This document shows, in pieces, positions 27,680 through 36,026 of a stretch of DNA of 64,000 nt. This DNA comes from Planctomycetota bacterium. Its GTDB lineage: Bacteria; Planctomycetota; UBA11346. Within the stretch, counting starts at the first letter, position 1. Every line of letters starts with the position of its first letter. The position numbers and the translations under genes were made by a program. The stretch covers positions 1 to 64,000 of the forward strand of contig BJHQ01000022.1 in NCBI GenBank assembly GCA_014193115.1, given 5' to 3'. The notes beneath the pieces are model-generated. The model was not told where the DNA came from. It saw nothing but the letters and a program-made list of their open reading frames with translations, and made no database searches.

Positions 27680-28080
27680 GCCGGCCAGCACCGCGCCAAC
27701 TCTGGCTGATCGACGACTCGGCGGACCACCATGTGGTGACCGCCGCCACCGCCCGCCGGGCCGACTGGGATTTCACTGGATTCCACGATGGCGACTCGGC
27801 CCTGGCGGCCCTCGCCGCCGGCGGCCGGCCAGCGGTGGTGCTGATGGATTTCTTCATCGGCGAAGAGCGCGGCGATCTGGTCACCGCCGCCTGGCGTCAA
27901 CTCGAACCAGCTGGCTATCGGGCGATCATCATCGGCTTTTCGAGCGTCCGGGCCGGCTCGTTGCGGATCCTCGCCGCCGGCGGCGATCTGGTGCTGGCCA
28001 AGCGCGGCGGACCCGACGGCATCAATCCCGACTTGCTGGCGTGGCTGACCGCCAAGAAGCCGAAGGCCGGCACCGGCTGA
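27676..28080 (+). CDS. Stand-alone response-regulator receiver domain protein
   Basis: A 134-residue protein consisting only of a CheY-like receiver: acidic pair in LWLIDDSADHH, phosphoacceptor aspartate in VVLMDFFIGEERG, serine in IIIGFSSVRAG and the conserved lysine in LVLAKRGG. There is no output domain. Its ATG overlaps the stop of the cytochrome gene (ATGA), so both are made together. Phosphorylation by a distant kinase is expected; the hybrid kinase at 55665-57245 is the only one in the window. The pairing suggests redox-linked signalling. Confidence 0.8.
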   Translation: MSRPAPRQLWLIDDSADHHVVTAATARRADWDFTGFHDGDSALAALAAGGRPAVVLMDFFIGEERGDLVTAAWRQLEPAGYRAIIIGFSSVRAGSLRILAAGGDLVLAKRGGPDGINPDLLAWLTAKKPKAGTG

Positions 28081-28097
28081 ACCTCGGGAAAGCCGGC

Positions 28098-28207
28098 GAA
28101 CCGCCAAGCCGCCAAGGAAAAAGAGAGGAGATGTTCCGCTGGCTGGAACACCAGGCTGGTGGGGGGGTGGAACTGTCCACCTTGGCTCTTTGGCGTCTTG
28201 GGGGTTC
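28098..28207. repeat. Inverted-repeat element, family A (copy 2)
   Basis: The left arm GAACCGCCAAGCCGCCAAGG (28098-28117) faces the right arm CTTTGGCGTCTTGGGGGTTC (28188-28207). The 110-bp element sits between the receiver gene and the phosphohexomutase gene. Its interior (AAAAAGAGAGGAGATG...) is unrelated to that of copies 1 and 3, so only the ends are conserved. Confidence 0.7.
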
Positions 28208-28293
28208 CGCAACGTCGCTATGCACGTCGCGCGGCGGTCCGGACGGTTGCATGGCCTCCGCGGTCGGCCAACGCTCGCCCCACGAGGTCCACC

Positions 28294-29619
28294 ATGCCCG
28301 ATCCCTTCAAGGCCTACGACATCCGCGGCAAGTATCCGCAGGAACTTGACGAGGCCTTGGCCTATCGCATCGGCCACGCCACCGCCCAGGTGCTCCGGCT
28401 GGCCGGGAAGCGGTTCGCGGTCGGCCGCGACATGCGCGAGGGTTCGCCGGCAGTGAAGTCGGGCTTCGTCCGCGGGCTGGTCGAAGCCGGCGTGCGGGTG
28501 GTCGATGTCGGTCTGGTGTCAACGCCGTGCCTGACCTTTGCGACCCACCACCTGGGAACCGATGGTGGTGCCCAGATCACCGCCAGCCACAACCCGCGGG
28601 CCTATGCCGGGATCAAGCTCACCGGCCCGGGATATGTGCCGGTCGGCGCGGGTTCGGGCATGGAGGAGATCGAAGCCCTGGCCCGGGCCGGGACCCTGTC
28701 GCCGGCTGCCGGCGGGCGAATCGACGAGGCTCTGGTCATCGACGCCTATGCCGCCCACCTCACAGCGCTCCTGCGCCTGTCGCGTCCGCTGAAGGTCGTG
28801 ATCGACGGCGGCAACGGCATGGTCGGGACGATGCTCCAGCATCTTGCGCCGCGCCTGCCCGGGCTGTTCATCGTGCCGATGTACCTCGACCCCGACGGAC
28901 GCTTTCCCAACCACGAGGCCAATCCGCTCAAGCTGGAAAACCTCAAAGATCTGCAGGCCCGGGTGGTGGCTGAGGGCGCCGACTTCGGGGCGGCATTCGA
29001 TGGCGACGGCGACCGCTGCGCCTTGGTCGACCACCGCGGCCGGTTCGTGCCCTGCGACCTGACCACGGCGCTGATCGCCCGGCAGTATCTGGAGCGCGAA
29101 CCTGGCGTCGCAATCGTCTACGACCTGCGCTCATCGCTGGCCGTGCCCGAGCTGATCGCCAGCCTGGGCGGGCAGCCGGTCGAGACCCGGGTCGGCCACA
29201 GTTTCATCAAGAAGACCATGAAAGAACACCACGCCGCCTTCGCCGGCGAGCTGTCGGGCCATTATTATTTCCGGGATTTCTTCGGCGCCGATGGCGGCCT
29301 CTACGCCTTCCTGGTGCTCGCCAACCTGATCTCCGCCGCGCCCAGCCTCGAATCCCTGGTCACGCCGTTGCAGCGCTATTTCCACACCGGTGAGATCAAC
29401 TTCACCGTGGCCGACATCCCCGCGGTGTTCGCCCGGTTGCGCGCCTTGCCCGACGTGGCGGTCAGCGAGCTCGACGGCATCACCGTCCGCGGCCAGGGCT
29501 GGTGGGCCAATGTCCGGGCGAGCAACACCGAACCGGTGGTCCGCCTGAACCTGGAAGGGACCACGCCAGCCCAGCGTGACGAACGCCTGGCCGCGATCAC
29601 GGCGCTGATCCGCGGCTGA
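28294..29619 (+). CDS. Phosphomannomutase/phosphoglucomutase
   Basis: A 441-residue enzyme interconverting hexose 1- and 6-phosphates for polysaccharide and nucleotide-sugar synthesis. ATG 28294 follows a GAGG. The active-site phosphoserine lies in ITASHNPRAY, the metal-binding loop is AFDGDGDRCALVD, the sugar-binding loop is GELSGHYYFRD and the phosphate-binding loop is RASNTEPVVRLNLEG. All four domains are present and the length is normal for ManB/AlgC-type proteins. It lies alone on the plus strand, convergent with the di-heme oxidase gene. Confidence 0.92.
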   Translation: MPDPFKAYDIRGKYPQELDEALAYRIGHATAQVLRLAGKRFAVGRDMREGSPAVKSGFVRGLVEAGVRVVDVGLVSTPCLTFATHHLGTDGGAQITASHNPRAYAGIKLTGPGYVPVGAGSGMEEIEALARAGTLSPAAGGRIDEALVIDAYAAHLTALLRLSRPLKVVIDGGNGMVGTMLQHLAPRLPGLFIVPMYLDPDGRFPNHEANPLKLENLKDLQARVVAEGADFGAAFDGDGDRCALVDHRGRFVPCDLTTALIARQYLEREPGVAIVYDLRSSLAVPELIASLGGQPVETRVGHSFIKKTMKEHHAAFAGELSGHYYFRDFFGADGGLYAFLVLANLISAAPSLESLVTPLQRYFHTGEINFTVADIPAVFARLRALPDVAVSELDGITVRGQGWWANVRASNTEPVVRLNLEGTTPAQRDERLAAITALIRG

Positions 29620-29631
29620 GCCAGCGCGCCG

Positions 29632-31140
29632 TCAGCGCTGCTGGTTGCCGACGCGTTGCGGCTGGTCGCCGAGGCGTTGCGGCTGGTCGCCGAGGCGTTG
29701 CGGCTGGTCGCCGACGCGTTGCAGCCGCAGTTGGGCCAGAAAATCGAGGATTTCGCGGCGTTTGGCGGGATCGAGTTCGGAATAACCCGCCGCGGCCGCG
29801 CCGTGGCCACGGATCGCGGCATCGAGATCCAGCGCCCGGCCGTCGTGCAACCATGGACCGGTGCTGGCGACGCCCCATAGCGGCGGAGTGCGGAAACGGC
29901 GGATCACCGTGCCGTCGGCCTGGTGGATCCACAGCTGCTCACCGAGGTCGTGACTGCAAAAATCCGTGTACATCCCGGTCACGATCAGCGGTCCTGGCAG
30001 ACGCGGTGCGGCAATGGCGCTGCTGTCGGTCCAAGTCCACCTGATCGCACGACGATCCGGTTGCGCGAAGGACCAGTCGGGCCGATGGCAGCCGGCGCAG
30101 CCTATCTTTGTGAAAATCGGTGGTGGCGGCAGCGCGGTCGGCGGCTCGGGATGATCGAGCAGATAGCGTTCGATCCGGTCGAGATCATCGCGGCGGAGCT
30201 CACTGAGCACGCCATCGCCGTCGGGGTCATCCAGGCTGCGGCCGTCGGCTGCCCGGCGTCCGCCCGGATCGATCGCTATGGTTCCGGGCAGCAGTCGGGC
30301 GCCGAGGGGACTGGCCCGGGCGCCGAGCGGCCCGGCGCTGGCGCTTTGCTGCCAGGTGCTGGCGCCGTGCAGCGAGGCCGAGGTCGCCGATCGGATGACG
30401 GCGGGATCCTTGCTCGGTTCTGGCTGGCTGACGGCCCCGTCGTCGGCCTGGAGGCCCGCATGCTGGGCGAAGGCGCCAGCGATGAACGGACGCAGCGCGG
30501 TGGGATCGAGGCTGCGGCTGGCGGGCACCTCGCCCCAACCGAATGCCGCCACCGCCGGCCACCATCCGGCCACCCGCGGATCGGCCGTGCCCCGGGCGCC
30601 GGGCACTCGGCCGCCAACCGCATCGACGCAAACGATGGACACTGCCGGATCGAGATCCGGCCAGCCGTCGCCGTCTGCATCAACGAAACTGCCGAAGCGG
30701 ATGTCCTGCACCACCGCCTCGGCGAACGGCGCGTCCGCCGCGGTGATCAGCCCATCGCGATCGCGGTCGGCAATGCCAAGCAACGCGTTGCTGATCGCCT
30801 GGGCGGTCTGCTCCATCGCGCCGGCTCCGAACAAGTGTGGCGTCGACCGGCCGATGCGGGGTCCGCCCCGGGCGATGGTGGCGCCAGCGCCGGCGTCTCC
30901 GAACGGCGTGTTATGACAGAGCGCGCAACTGAAGGCCCGGCCCATGGCCAGGGCCGGACGGCCATCGGATAGGCGAAGCAGCGGAGTCGGCGCACCGGCA
31001 CCTTCTGCTTCGGAAAATTCCTTGCGGAACAGCTCGCGTCCAGCGAGCCAGTCAGCGAACGGATCCGCGCCCTGGAGACCCGCCACGATCAACAGCAGCG
31101 CCAGCCATACGGCAGCTTCACCGCCACGACGCCGTTGCAT
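29632..31140 (-). CDS. Di-heme cytochrome c oxidase/peroxidase-like protein
   Basis: A 502-residue exported protein with a signal peptide (about residues 9-25). Two c-type heme motifs, CALCH (72-76) and GCAGCHRPD (about 360), match the di-heme thiol-oxidase/MauG-like architecture. Three calcium-loop-like stretches (DRDRDGLITAAD, DADGDGWPDLD, DDPDGDGVLSE) are also present. The C-terminus carries four tandem RLGDQPQ-type heptads encoded by 21-bp repeats. It is the last gene of a four-gene operon (permease, two exported proteins, this), 8 bases behind the previous stop. ATG 31140 is preferred over one 13 codons upstream that would overlap that gene. Confidence 0.8.
   Translation of the reverse strand: MQRRRGGEAAVWLALLLIVAGLQGADPFADWLAGRELFRKEFSEAEGAGAPTPLLRLSDGRPALAMGRAFSCALCHNTPFGDAGAGATIARGGPRIGRSTPHLFGAGAMEQTAQAISNALLGIADRDRDGLITAADAPFAEAVVQDIRFGSFVDADGDGWPDLDPAVSIVCVDAVGGRVPGARGTADPRVAGWWPAVAAFGWGEVPASRSLDPTALRPFIAGAFAQHAGLQADDGAVSQPEPSKDPAVIRSATSASLHGASTWQQSASAGPLGARASPLGARLLPGTIAIDPGGRRAADGRSLDDPDGDGVLSELRRDDLDRIERYLLDHPEPPTALPPPPIFTKIGCAGCHRPDWSFAQPDRRAIRWTWTDSSAIAAPRLPGPLIVTGMYTDFCSHDLGEQLWIHQADGTVIRRFRTPPLWGVASTGPWLHDGRALDLDAAIRGHGAAAAGYSELDPAKRREILDFLAQLRLQRVGDQPQRLGDQPQRLGDQPQRVGNQQR
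29637..29720 (-). repeat. Four tandem 21-bp units at the 3' end of the di-heme gene
   Basis: GCGGCTGGTCGCCGAGGCGTT is repeated four times head to tail (29637, 29658, 29679, 29700), with few substitutions. Read on the minus strand it encodes QRxGDQP heptads immediately before the stop codon. The near-identity of the units points to recent expansion by slippage. Confidence 0.85.
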
Positions 31141-31148
31141 GGCGCGGG

Positions 31149-32525
31149 CTACGGAGCGCTGGCGAAGGCGCCGCACCACGTCTCGCCCTGGTCGGCGCCG
31201 AGGCGGACCCGGGCGACCTCCAGCCGGGCGGTGGCCAGGCGCAGATCGGCCTTGGCCACCGCCACGGTGAGCACCGTCGTGGCTCCGGCCGCCAGGCTGA
31301 TCCGCTGGAACTCTTTCTGGTATCCGGCCAGCCGCACGTCGGCATGGACCGTCAGACCGTGGAGGTTGACCAACGTGATCTGGGCAGCGCCGGCCACTGG
31401 CCTGGTCTGATAGACCAATTGCAGGGGATTGAACCGCGGGTCGGCGACGACCGGAGTCACCGGAAAAGCTCCTTCAAGGGTTTTCGGTGCCGCCGAGGTC
31501 CAGTCGCCAGCCAGCGCCTGGCCGTCGATCTCGACGCCGGTCAGCAGCAGCACCCGGACCCGGTTGGGCGGCCACGGCAGATCGCCAAGGGGCAGAGCGC
31601 GCTCCTCCTCGCCGGCGAGACTGATCATCCCGCCGGGATGGACGCCAGGCAGCGCCCAGCGCACGGTCAGCCGCTGGTTTGAGCGATTACGCAGGTCGAT
31701 GCCCTGCAAGCGATCAGCCTGGACCTGTGGCCGCCACGCCACCGCGGCGGGATTGAACGCGATCTGGTGCTCATCGGCCGGCACCGCCGCCAACCAGCCA
31801 TCGCCCGATTGGGTCGATGTAAACCGCCGGCCGAACGCGGCACCGGGCGAGCGCAGCGGCCCGGAATCGTCAGGGCCGATCCGGACATTGCTGACCTCGA
31901 CGATATCGTTGATGACCCCGGCATCGGCGACGCCGGCGAGCACCACTTCGGCGGTCCGTCCGGGCAACACATGCAACCGCGGCGTGACCAGAGCCGGGCG
32001 GCCGACCACCCGCCAGTCGAGGTGCACCGGCCGGTCGCCGCTGTGGCGCAGATGCAGGTCGATGCCGCCGGCTGCCGCCGGCGCCAGGGTATAGGCGAGC
32101 AGATGGGCGGCAAAGCCGGCGTCCTCGACGGAGGCGGTGACGCCATAGGCCGTGGGCTGGGCGTCGGGGCGGCGCGGCTGGGCCTGGCCGGGAGCCAGCA
32201 CCGCTGCGCTGAACAGGCCGTGATCGCAGTTTTTCAAGCGAATCGCAGCCCGGGCAGAAGCGTTCGGCGCCAGGGCCAGTTCCGCCGGCTCATCGCAGTA
32301 CCCGGGAACGACCCAGCGCAGCGCCAGCGCTGCATTCGTCCGGCTCTGCGCCTCGATCCAGGCCCGGTCGTCACCTGCCCGCACGATGCGGTAAATCACC
32401 GCCGCATCGCCGGGCACCGCGCCCAGTGGCGGTACGGTCCACTGCGGTTCCGGCGGGATCACGTCATCGAACACGGCATAGGCGTGGACGGCAGCGATCA
32501 GGGCAAGCAGCGGTAAGAAGCGCAT
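31149..32525 (-). CDS. Exported protein of unknown function
   Basis: A 458-residue protein with a signal peptide (MRFLPLLALIAAVHAYA). The rest is predicted all-beta: many short strands of alternating hydrophobic residues and frequent RLxG, LxLRNRS and GAxTVLTV patterns, resembling stacked immunoglobulin-like modules. Its few cysteines (one in PGYCDEP, one in LKNCDHG, one in ETWCGAF) might form a disulfide. Its start codon shares one base with the stop of the upstream gene (TGATG) and the di-heme gene follows at 8 bases, so it belongs to the same operon. Family not recognised. Confidence 0.65.
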   Translation of the reverse strand: MRFLPLLALIAAVHAYAVFDDVIPPEPQWTVPPLGAVPGDAAVIYRIVRAGDDRAWIEAQSRTNAALALRWVVPGYCDEPAELALAPNASARAAIRLKNCDHGLFSAAVLAPGQAQPRRPDAQPTAYGVTASVEDAGFAAHLLAYTLAPAAAGGIDLHLRHSGDRPVHLDWRVVGRPALVTPRLHVLPGRTAEVVLAGVADAGVINDIVEVSNVRIGPDDSGPLRSPGAAFGRRFTSTQSGDGWLAAVPADEHQIAFNPAAVAWRPQVQADRLQGIDLRNRSNQRLTVRWALPGVHPGGMISLAGEEERALPLGDLPWPPNRVRVLLLTGVEIDGQALAGDWTSAAPKTLEGAFPVTPVVADPRFNPLQLVYQTRPVAGAAQITLVNLHGLTVHADVRLAGYQKEFQRISLAAGATTVLTVAVAKADLRLATARLEVARVRLGADQGETWCGAFASAP

Positions 32526-33040
32526 CACGGATCCCGGAGCAATTCGACCGTGGCGGCCGAGAGGCTGGTGGCGGCCCAGCCGGTGGCGGAGCCATCCGCC
32601 GCCAGCACGCCATGGATCCGGGCCAGGCGCTGCTTGCCGGGATCGGGGATCGGGCTGGCGAACTCGACCAGCATGGTCACCGCCGGTCGGGGATCGCAGG
32701 TCAACCCGCAGCATGAGAATTTTGCCGGCGGAGCGAACAGCGCCCCGAGCAGTTGTTTGCCGCTGCGCAGCGCCGGGTGGGGCACCAGCACGCCGGTGAT
32801 GGTGACCGCCTGATCGTGTTTGGCGCGCAATTCGGCTGGAATCTTCCAGGCGCCGTCGGTGCCGCTGATGCCGGCGAAGGCGCTCCAGGTCAGCTCGCCT
32901 GGTTGCAGCTTCGGCAGCGGCCGCGTCGCCACCGACAGCCACGCTGCATAGTTGATGCCGACGACGACGATCAGGCCGAGGATCACCGCGATGATGATCG
33001 GAATCCGAGCGTGCTGCCTTGCTGGTAGTGTGCGGATCAT
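32525..33040 (-). CDS. Membrane-anchored periplasmic protein, DUF3299-like
   Basis: A 171-residue protein with one N-terminal transmembrane anchor (IPIIIAVILGLIVVVGINYA). The soluble part carries an 'ITGVLVPHP' strand and a cysteine-rich segment, FSCCGLTCDPRPAVTMLVEF, a layout that resembles DUF3299 proteins, which occur with metal and ABC export systems. The three cysteines could hold a metal ion. It overlaps the permease gene before it by ATGA. The family call rests on pattern only. Confidence 0.55.
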   Translation of the reverse strand: MIRTLPARQHARIPIIIAVILGLIVVVGINYAAWLSVATRPLPKLQPGELTWSAFAGISGTDGAWKIPAELRAKHDQAVTITGVLVPHPALRSGKQLLGALFAPPAKFSCCGLTCDPRPAVTMLVEFASPIPDPGKQRLARIHGVLAADGSATGWAATSLSAATVELLRDP

Positions 33041-34167
33041 GGGTGGCTCGCCGGGGCTGGGACTGCGGGACCTGCGCGCCAGCGCAGCACCCGGCGGACG
33101 ACGCCGGTGCCTAGGCACACCGCCAACGGGATGGCGAACGGCCAATGCCACCACGGCACCACCGCCATCGCCGCGAGGAAATCCTTGGGCGGCGCGCTCG
33201 CTCCAGGCAGGAACGAGACCACGCAGCAGCTGCCGCTGACGCCCGGCTCGGCGTTCGGAACATAGTTGTAGCCGGCCCACACCACCGAATTGGCGAAGGC
33301 TCCGCCGGCGATCGACATGACCAGCAGGCCGCCAACGAACAGCCACATCGCCGCGCTGCCCAGAGACCGGCGCAACACCAGCAGTTCTCCCAGGTTGGTC
33401 GCCGGCCCCGAGATCAGGAAGGTGACGCCAGCGCCCGGCGCCATGCCCTTCAGCAGCAGGCTTTGGACCAGGGGCAGGCTGGGCACGGTGCAGGTGTACA
33501 GCGGAATGCCGATCAGCGCGACCAGGATCAAGGGCAACAGGCCCGGACCGCCGACCCATGACGCGATCAGATCGAGGGGCAGCAGCGCCAGCACCACCGC
33601 CGCCAAAGCCAGGCCGACCACCAGATCAACGCTGACCTCGGAACCCAGATCCCACCACGCCCAATGCACCGCCCGAGCCACCCGCCGTGGCCACGGCAGC
33701 TGGGGTGCGGCGGTGGTCGCCGCGGGAACGGCATCGCGGAATTGGTGGTCGCCGGCGGCGAGCAGGACATTGCCGATCAATCCGAGCGCCACCGCCCCGA
33801 CCGCGACGGTGCCCAACCAGACCGCGGTATAGAGTGGGCCGAGCAGGCCGATGCCCATGATGATCGAGATCGGCGACAACGCCGGAGCGGTGACCAAAAA
33901 GGCGAGCACCGTGCCCCGGGCGGCGCCGCCGCGCACCAGGCCCACCGCCACCGGGATCACCGTGCAACTGCACATCGGCAGCAGACTGCCGATGCCTGCG
34001 GCGGTCAGCACCGGCCGCAGACCGCGGGACCCGAACGCCCCTGACAGCTGTTCGAGCGAGAACCATTCGCGGATCACCGCCGCGATCAGGTAGCCCAGGA
34101 CCAGGTACGGAGCGCTCTGCGCCACCGCCTGCACGAAGGCCGCCAGGAAGAGTTCAACGCCGTGCAT
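33037..34167 (-). CDS. Permease of the SO_0444 / ArsP (DUF318) type
   Basis: A 376-residue inner-membrane protein with about eight transmembrane segments. The two diagnostic repeats are visible: LLPMCSCTVIPVAVGL in the first half and GIPLYTCTVPSLPLVQ in the second, each with cysteine(s) in a transmembrane helix, as in predicted Cu/Zn efflux and methyl-arsenical permeases. FLISGPATNLGELLVLRR is also typical. Near the C-terminus there is an extra GSCCVVSF motif, possibly a metal-binding loop. It is the first gene of the four-gene operon; export of a soft metal or metalloid is the most reasonable inference. Confidence 0.82.
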   Translation of the reverse strand: MHGVELFLAAFVQAVAQSAPYLVLGYLIAAVIREWFSLEQLSGAFGSRGLRPVLTAAGIGSLLPMCSCTVIPVAVGLVRGGAARGTVLAFLVTAPALSPISIIMGIGLLGPLYTAVWLGTVAVGAVALGLIGNVLLAAGDHQFRDAVPAATTAAPQLPWPRRVARAVHWAWWDLGSEVSVDLVVGLALAAVVLALLPLDLIASWVGGPGLLPLILVALIGIPLYTCTVPSLPLVQSLLLKGMAPGAGVTFLISGPATNLGELLVLRRSLGSAAMWLFVGGLLVMSIAGGAFANSVVWAGYNYVPNAEPGVSGSCCVVSFLPGASAPPKDFLAAMAVVPWWHWPFAIPLAVCLGTGVVRRVLRWRAGPAVPAPASHP

Positions 34168-34285
34168 GGGCGCAGGCTGCGCCGAATCCGTCCCGGAGAA
34201 TCAATTTCTGGTGAAGGTCTGATGAAGGTGGAGCCTTCACTCAGACCGGGCGTGGCGACGGCCGTCCGCTGGCAACTCGTTCAAA

Positions 34286-34567
34286 TCAGATGAACTCGCA
34301 CCAATACGCCGTGGTCACCGCCGCCTGGATCGAGAACCCGCTTTTGGCCGGCACTTCGAAGCTGGTGCCCTGGGAATAGTGGCGCCAGTGCTCGTGGCCG
34401 TCGAGTTTGATCAGCAGCTCGCCGCAGACGACCGTCATCCGCTCGGCGCCGTCGGTCTTGAAGTGATGGGCGCCGGGGACGATGACGCCGACGGTCTGGC
34501 GGCGGCCGTTGCGTTCGAAGCCGAGGCTCTGCACGGCGCCGGTGAAATAGGAATTATGGGTGATCAT
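34286..34567 (-). CDS. ppnP: Pyrimidine/purine nucleoside phosphorylase
   Basis: A 93-residue cupin-fold protein matching the UPF0345/PpnP family along its whole length: NSYFTGAVQSLGF, TVGVIVPGAHHF, ERMTVVCGELLIKL, FEVPAKSGFSIQ and the ending YWCEFI. The family phosphorolyses a broad range of nucleosides. Length is exactly that expected. It sits between the permease operon and the metallophosphoesterase gene, with its own 118-base leader region. Confidence 0.93.
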   Translation of the reverse strand: MITHNSYFTGAVQSLGFERNGRRQTVGVIVPGAHHFKTDGAERMTVVCGELLIKLDGHEHWRHYSQGTSFEVPAKSGFSIQAAVTTAYWCEFI

Positions 34568-34635
34568 GGCGGGCGGATCGTGGAACGCTCCACGCTCTGT
34601 CCAGGCGACGGATGGCGTCGCTCAGATGACGCCGC

Positions 34636-35403
34636 TCAGATCCCCAGCCCGAGCCGTTCGGCGAGGAACCGGTTGAGTCCGGCGCTGAGGATTTTGTTCT
34701 GGGTCTTGGCGATGTCGTAGCGGATGCGATGGAAGGTCAGGCGATCGCCGTCGAGGGTGGCGAAGCTCGAACGGGGATCGCGGTCCCGGGGCTGGCCCAC
34801 CGAGCCGACGCAGATGTAGGCCTTGTGTCCGGCGGGCAAGACGAACTCACGGTGGTCGTCGTGGGGGAAGAACGTCCCGACCAGGGTCGACAAGAACGGG
34901 GTGTGGTTGTGGCCGGCGAAGCACAGGTCGAATCCGCTGAAATCCCGGCTCAGGGTCTGGATCATCGCCTCGGATTCGACCGGATTTTCGGGCTCATCGA
35001 CATAGTCGTGGACCGGATCGTAGATCGAGCCGTGGACCAGCAGCAGCTTGCCGCGCAGGGCGAACTGGGGCCGGGCGGCGAACCACTCCAGGGGCGGCGT
35101 CAGCGGGCCCGACGGTCCGGTCTCGGCGCCGACTGGTTTCAGAATCTTCCGGGTCCAATCGATCGCCTGGGCGGCGTGGGGATTGAACCGGTGCTTGCCG
35201 GTGACCAGGGCTTCCTCGTGGTTGCCCATCAGGCTGGCGGCGAATTTCGACTGGGCGATCCGGGCGAGTTGCAAGGGATCGGGTCCATAGCCGATCACGT
35301 CGCCCAGGCAGAGGTATTCGGTCACGCCCAGCCGCTCGCATTCCGCGAGCACCGCCTCCATCGCTTCGAGGTTGCTGTGGATGTCGCTGACGATGGCAAT
35401 CAT
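34636..35403 (-). CDS. Calcineurin-like metallophosphoesterase
   Basis: A 255-residue protein beginning at ATG 35403. All metal-binding blocks are present: VSDIHSN, LGDVIGYGPDP, MGNHEEA, LVHGSIYDP and FAGHNHTP. It belongs to the group of small cytoplasmic phosphodiesterases (MJ0936/YfcE type). The ATG overlaps the stop of the maf gene (ATGA), so the two genes are coupled. Substrate unknown; cyclic nucleotides or nucleic acid ends are typical of the group. Confidence 0.88.
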   Translation of the reverse strand: MIAIVSDIHSNLEAMEAVLAECERLGVTEYLCLGDVIGYGPDPLQLARIAQSKFAASLMGNHEEALVTGKHRFNPHAAQAIDWTRKILKPVGAETGPSGPLTPPLEWFAARPQFALRGKLLLVHGSIYDPVHDYVDEPENPVESEAMIQTLSRDFSGFDLCFAGHNHTPFLSTLVGTFFPHDDHREFVLPAGHKAYICVGSVGQPRDRDPRSSFATLDGDRLTFHRIRYDIAKTQNKILSAGLNRFLAERLGLGI

Positions 35404-35990
35404 GCGCCGGCCTTGGCCAGGTCGCTGTCGGTGAGTTCGCGGTGCAGCCGGGTCACGGTCGCCAGGGTCAGGCCGACCACGGTGTCCCATCCGCCTTGGA
35501 TTTCAGCGACGAACTGGTCGCCGCGCTCCTGCACGGCATAGGCTCCGGCCCGGCCGTCGCATTCGCCGGTGGCGACATAGGCCGCGATCTGGGCCTGGGT
35601 CAGCGGGCGGAAGGTCACCTTGGCCAGGGCGATGCCGACCGCTTCGACCGCTTCCTGGCCGAGCTTCCGGCAGCAATGCCCGGTGATGACCGTGTGGGTG
35701 GTGCCCGAGAGCAGGCCGAGCATGCGCTCCGCATCGGCGCGATCCACCGGCTTGCCGAGCACCTTGCCGGCGACCACGACCAGGGTGTCGGCGGCGAGGA
35801 CGACGCCGCTGGATTCGGCTGGCAGCACGGCGCCGCGACACTTGTGGCGGGCACGCTCCGCCGCCAGCACCGGCGGTGGCAAATTGACGATGGCTTCCTC
35901 GTCGTTGGCGCTGGGGACCACGGTGAAGCGGAGGCCCGCGCGGGTGAGGAGCATCGCCCGCTGCGGGCTCTGGCTGGCGAGATACAGCAC
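35400..35990 (-). CDS. maf: Maf-like nucleoside triphosphate pyrophosphatase
   Basis: A 196-residue protein with a GTG start at 35990. It begins at once with the family motif LYLASQSPQR; VLAADTLVVVAGKVLGKPV and the C-terminal IQGGWDTVVGL segment are also typical. Maf proteins hydrolyse non-canonical or modified NTPs to monophosphates. Start codons of maf and hemL are 36 bases apart on opposite strands, so they share a short promoter region. It is coupled to the phosphoesterase gene downstream. Confidence 0.88.
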   Translation of the reverse strand: MLYLASQSPQRAMLLTRAGLRFTVVPSANDEEAIVNLPPPVLAAERARHKCRGAVLPAESSGVVLAADTLVVVAGKVLGKPVDRADAERMLGLLSGTTHTVITGHCCRKLGQEAVEAVGIALAKVTFRPLTQAQIAAYVATGECDGRAGAYAVQERGDQFVAEIQGGWDTVVGLTLATVTRLHRELTDSDLAKAGA

Positions 35991-36026
35991 GACGCTAGCG
36001 TACCTCTGCCAACCGGAGACCGCAAG

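Noticed and set aside
34260..34300. Possible tRNA T-arm (GTTCAAATC)
   Set aside because: No acceptor stem, D-arm or anticodon arm can be folded around it.
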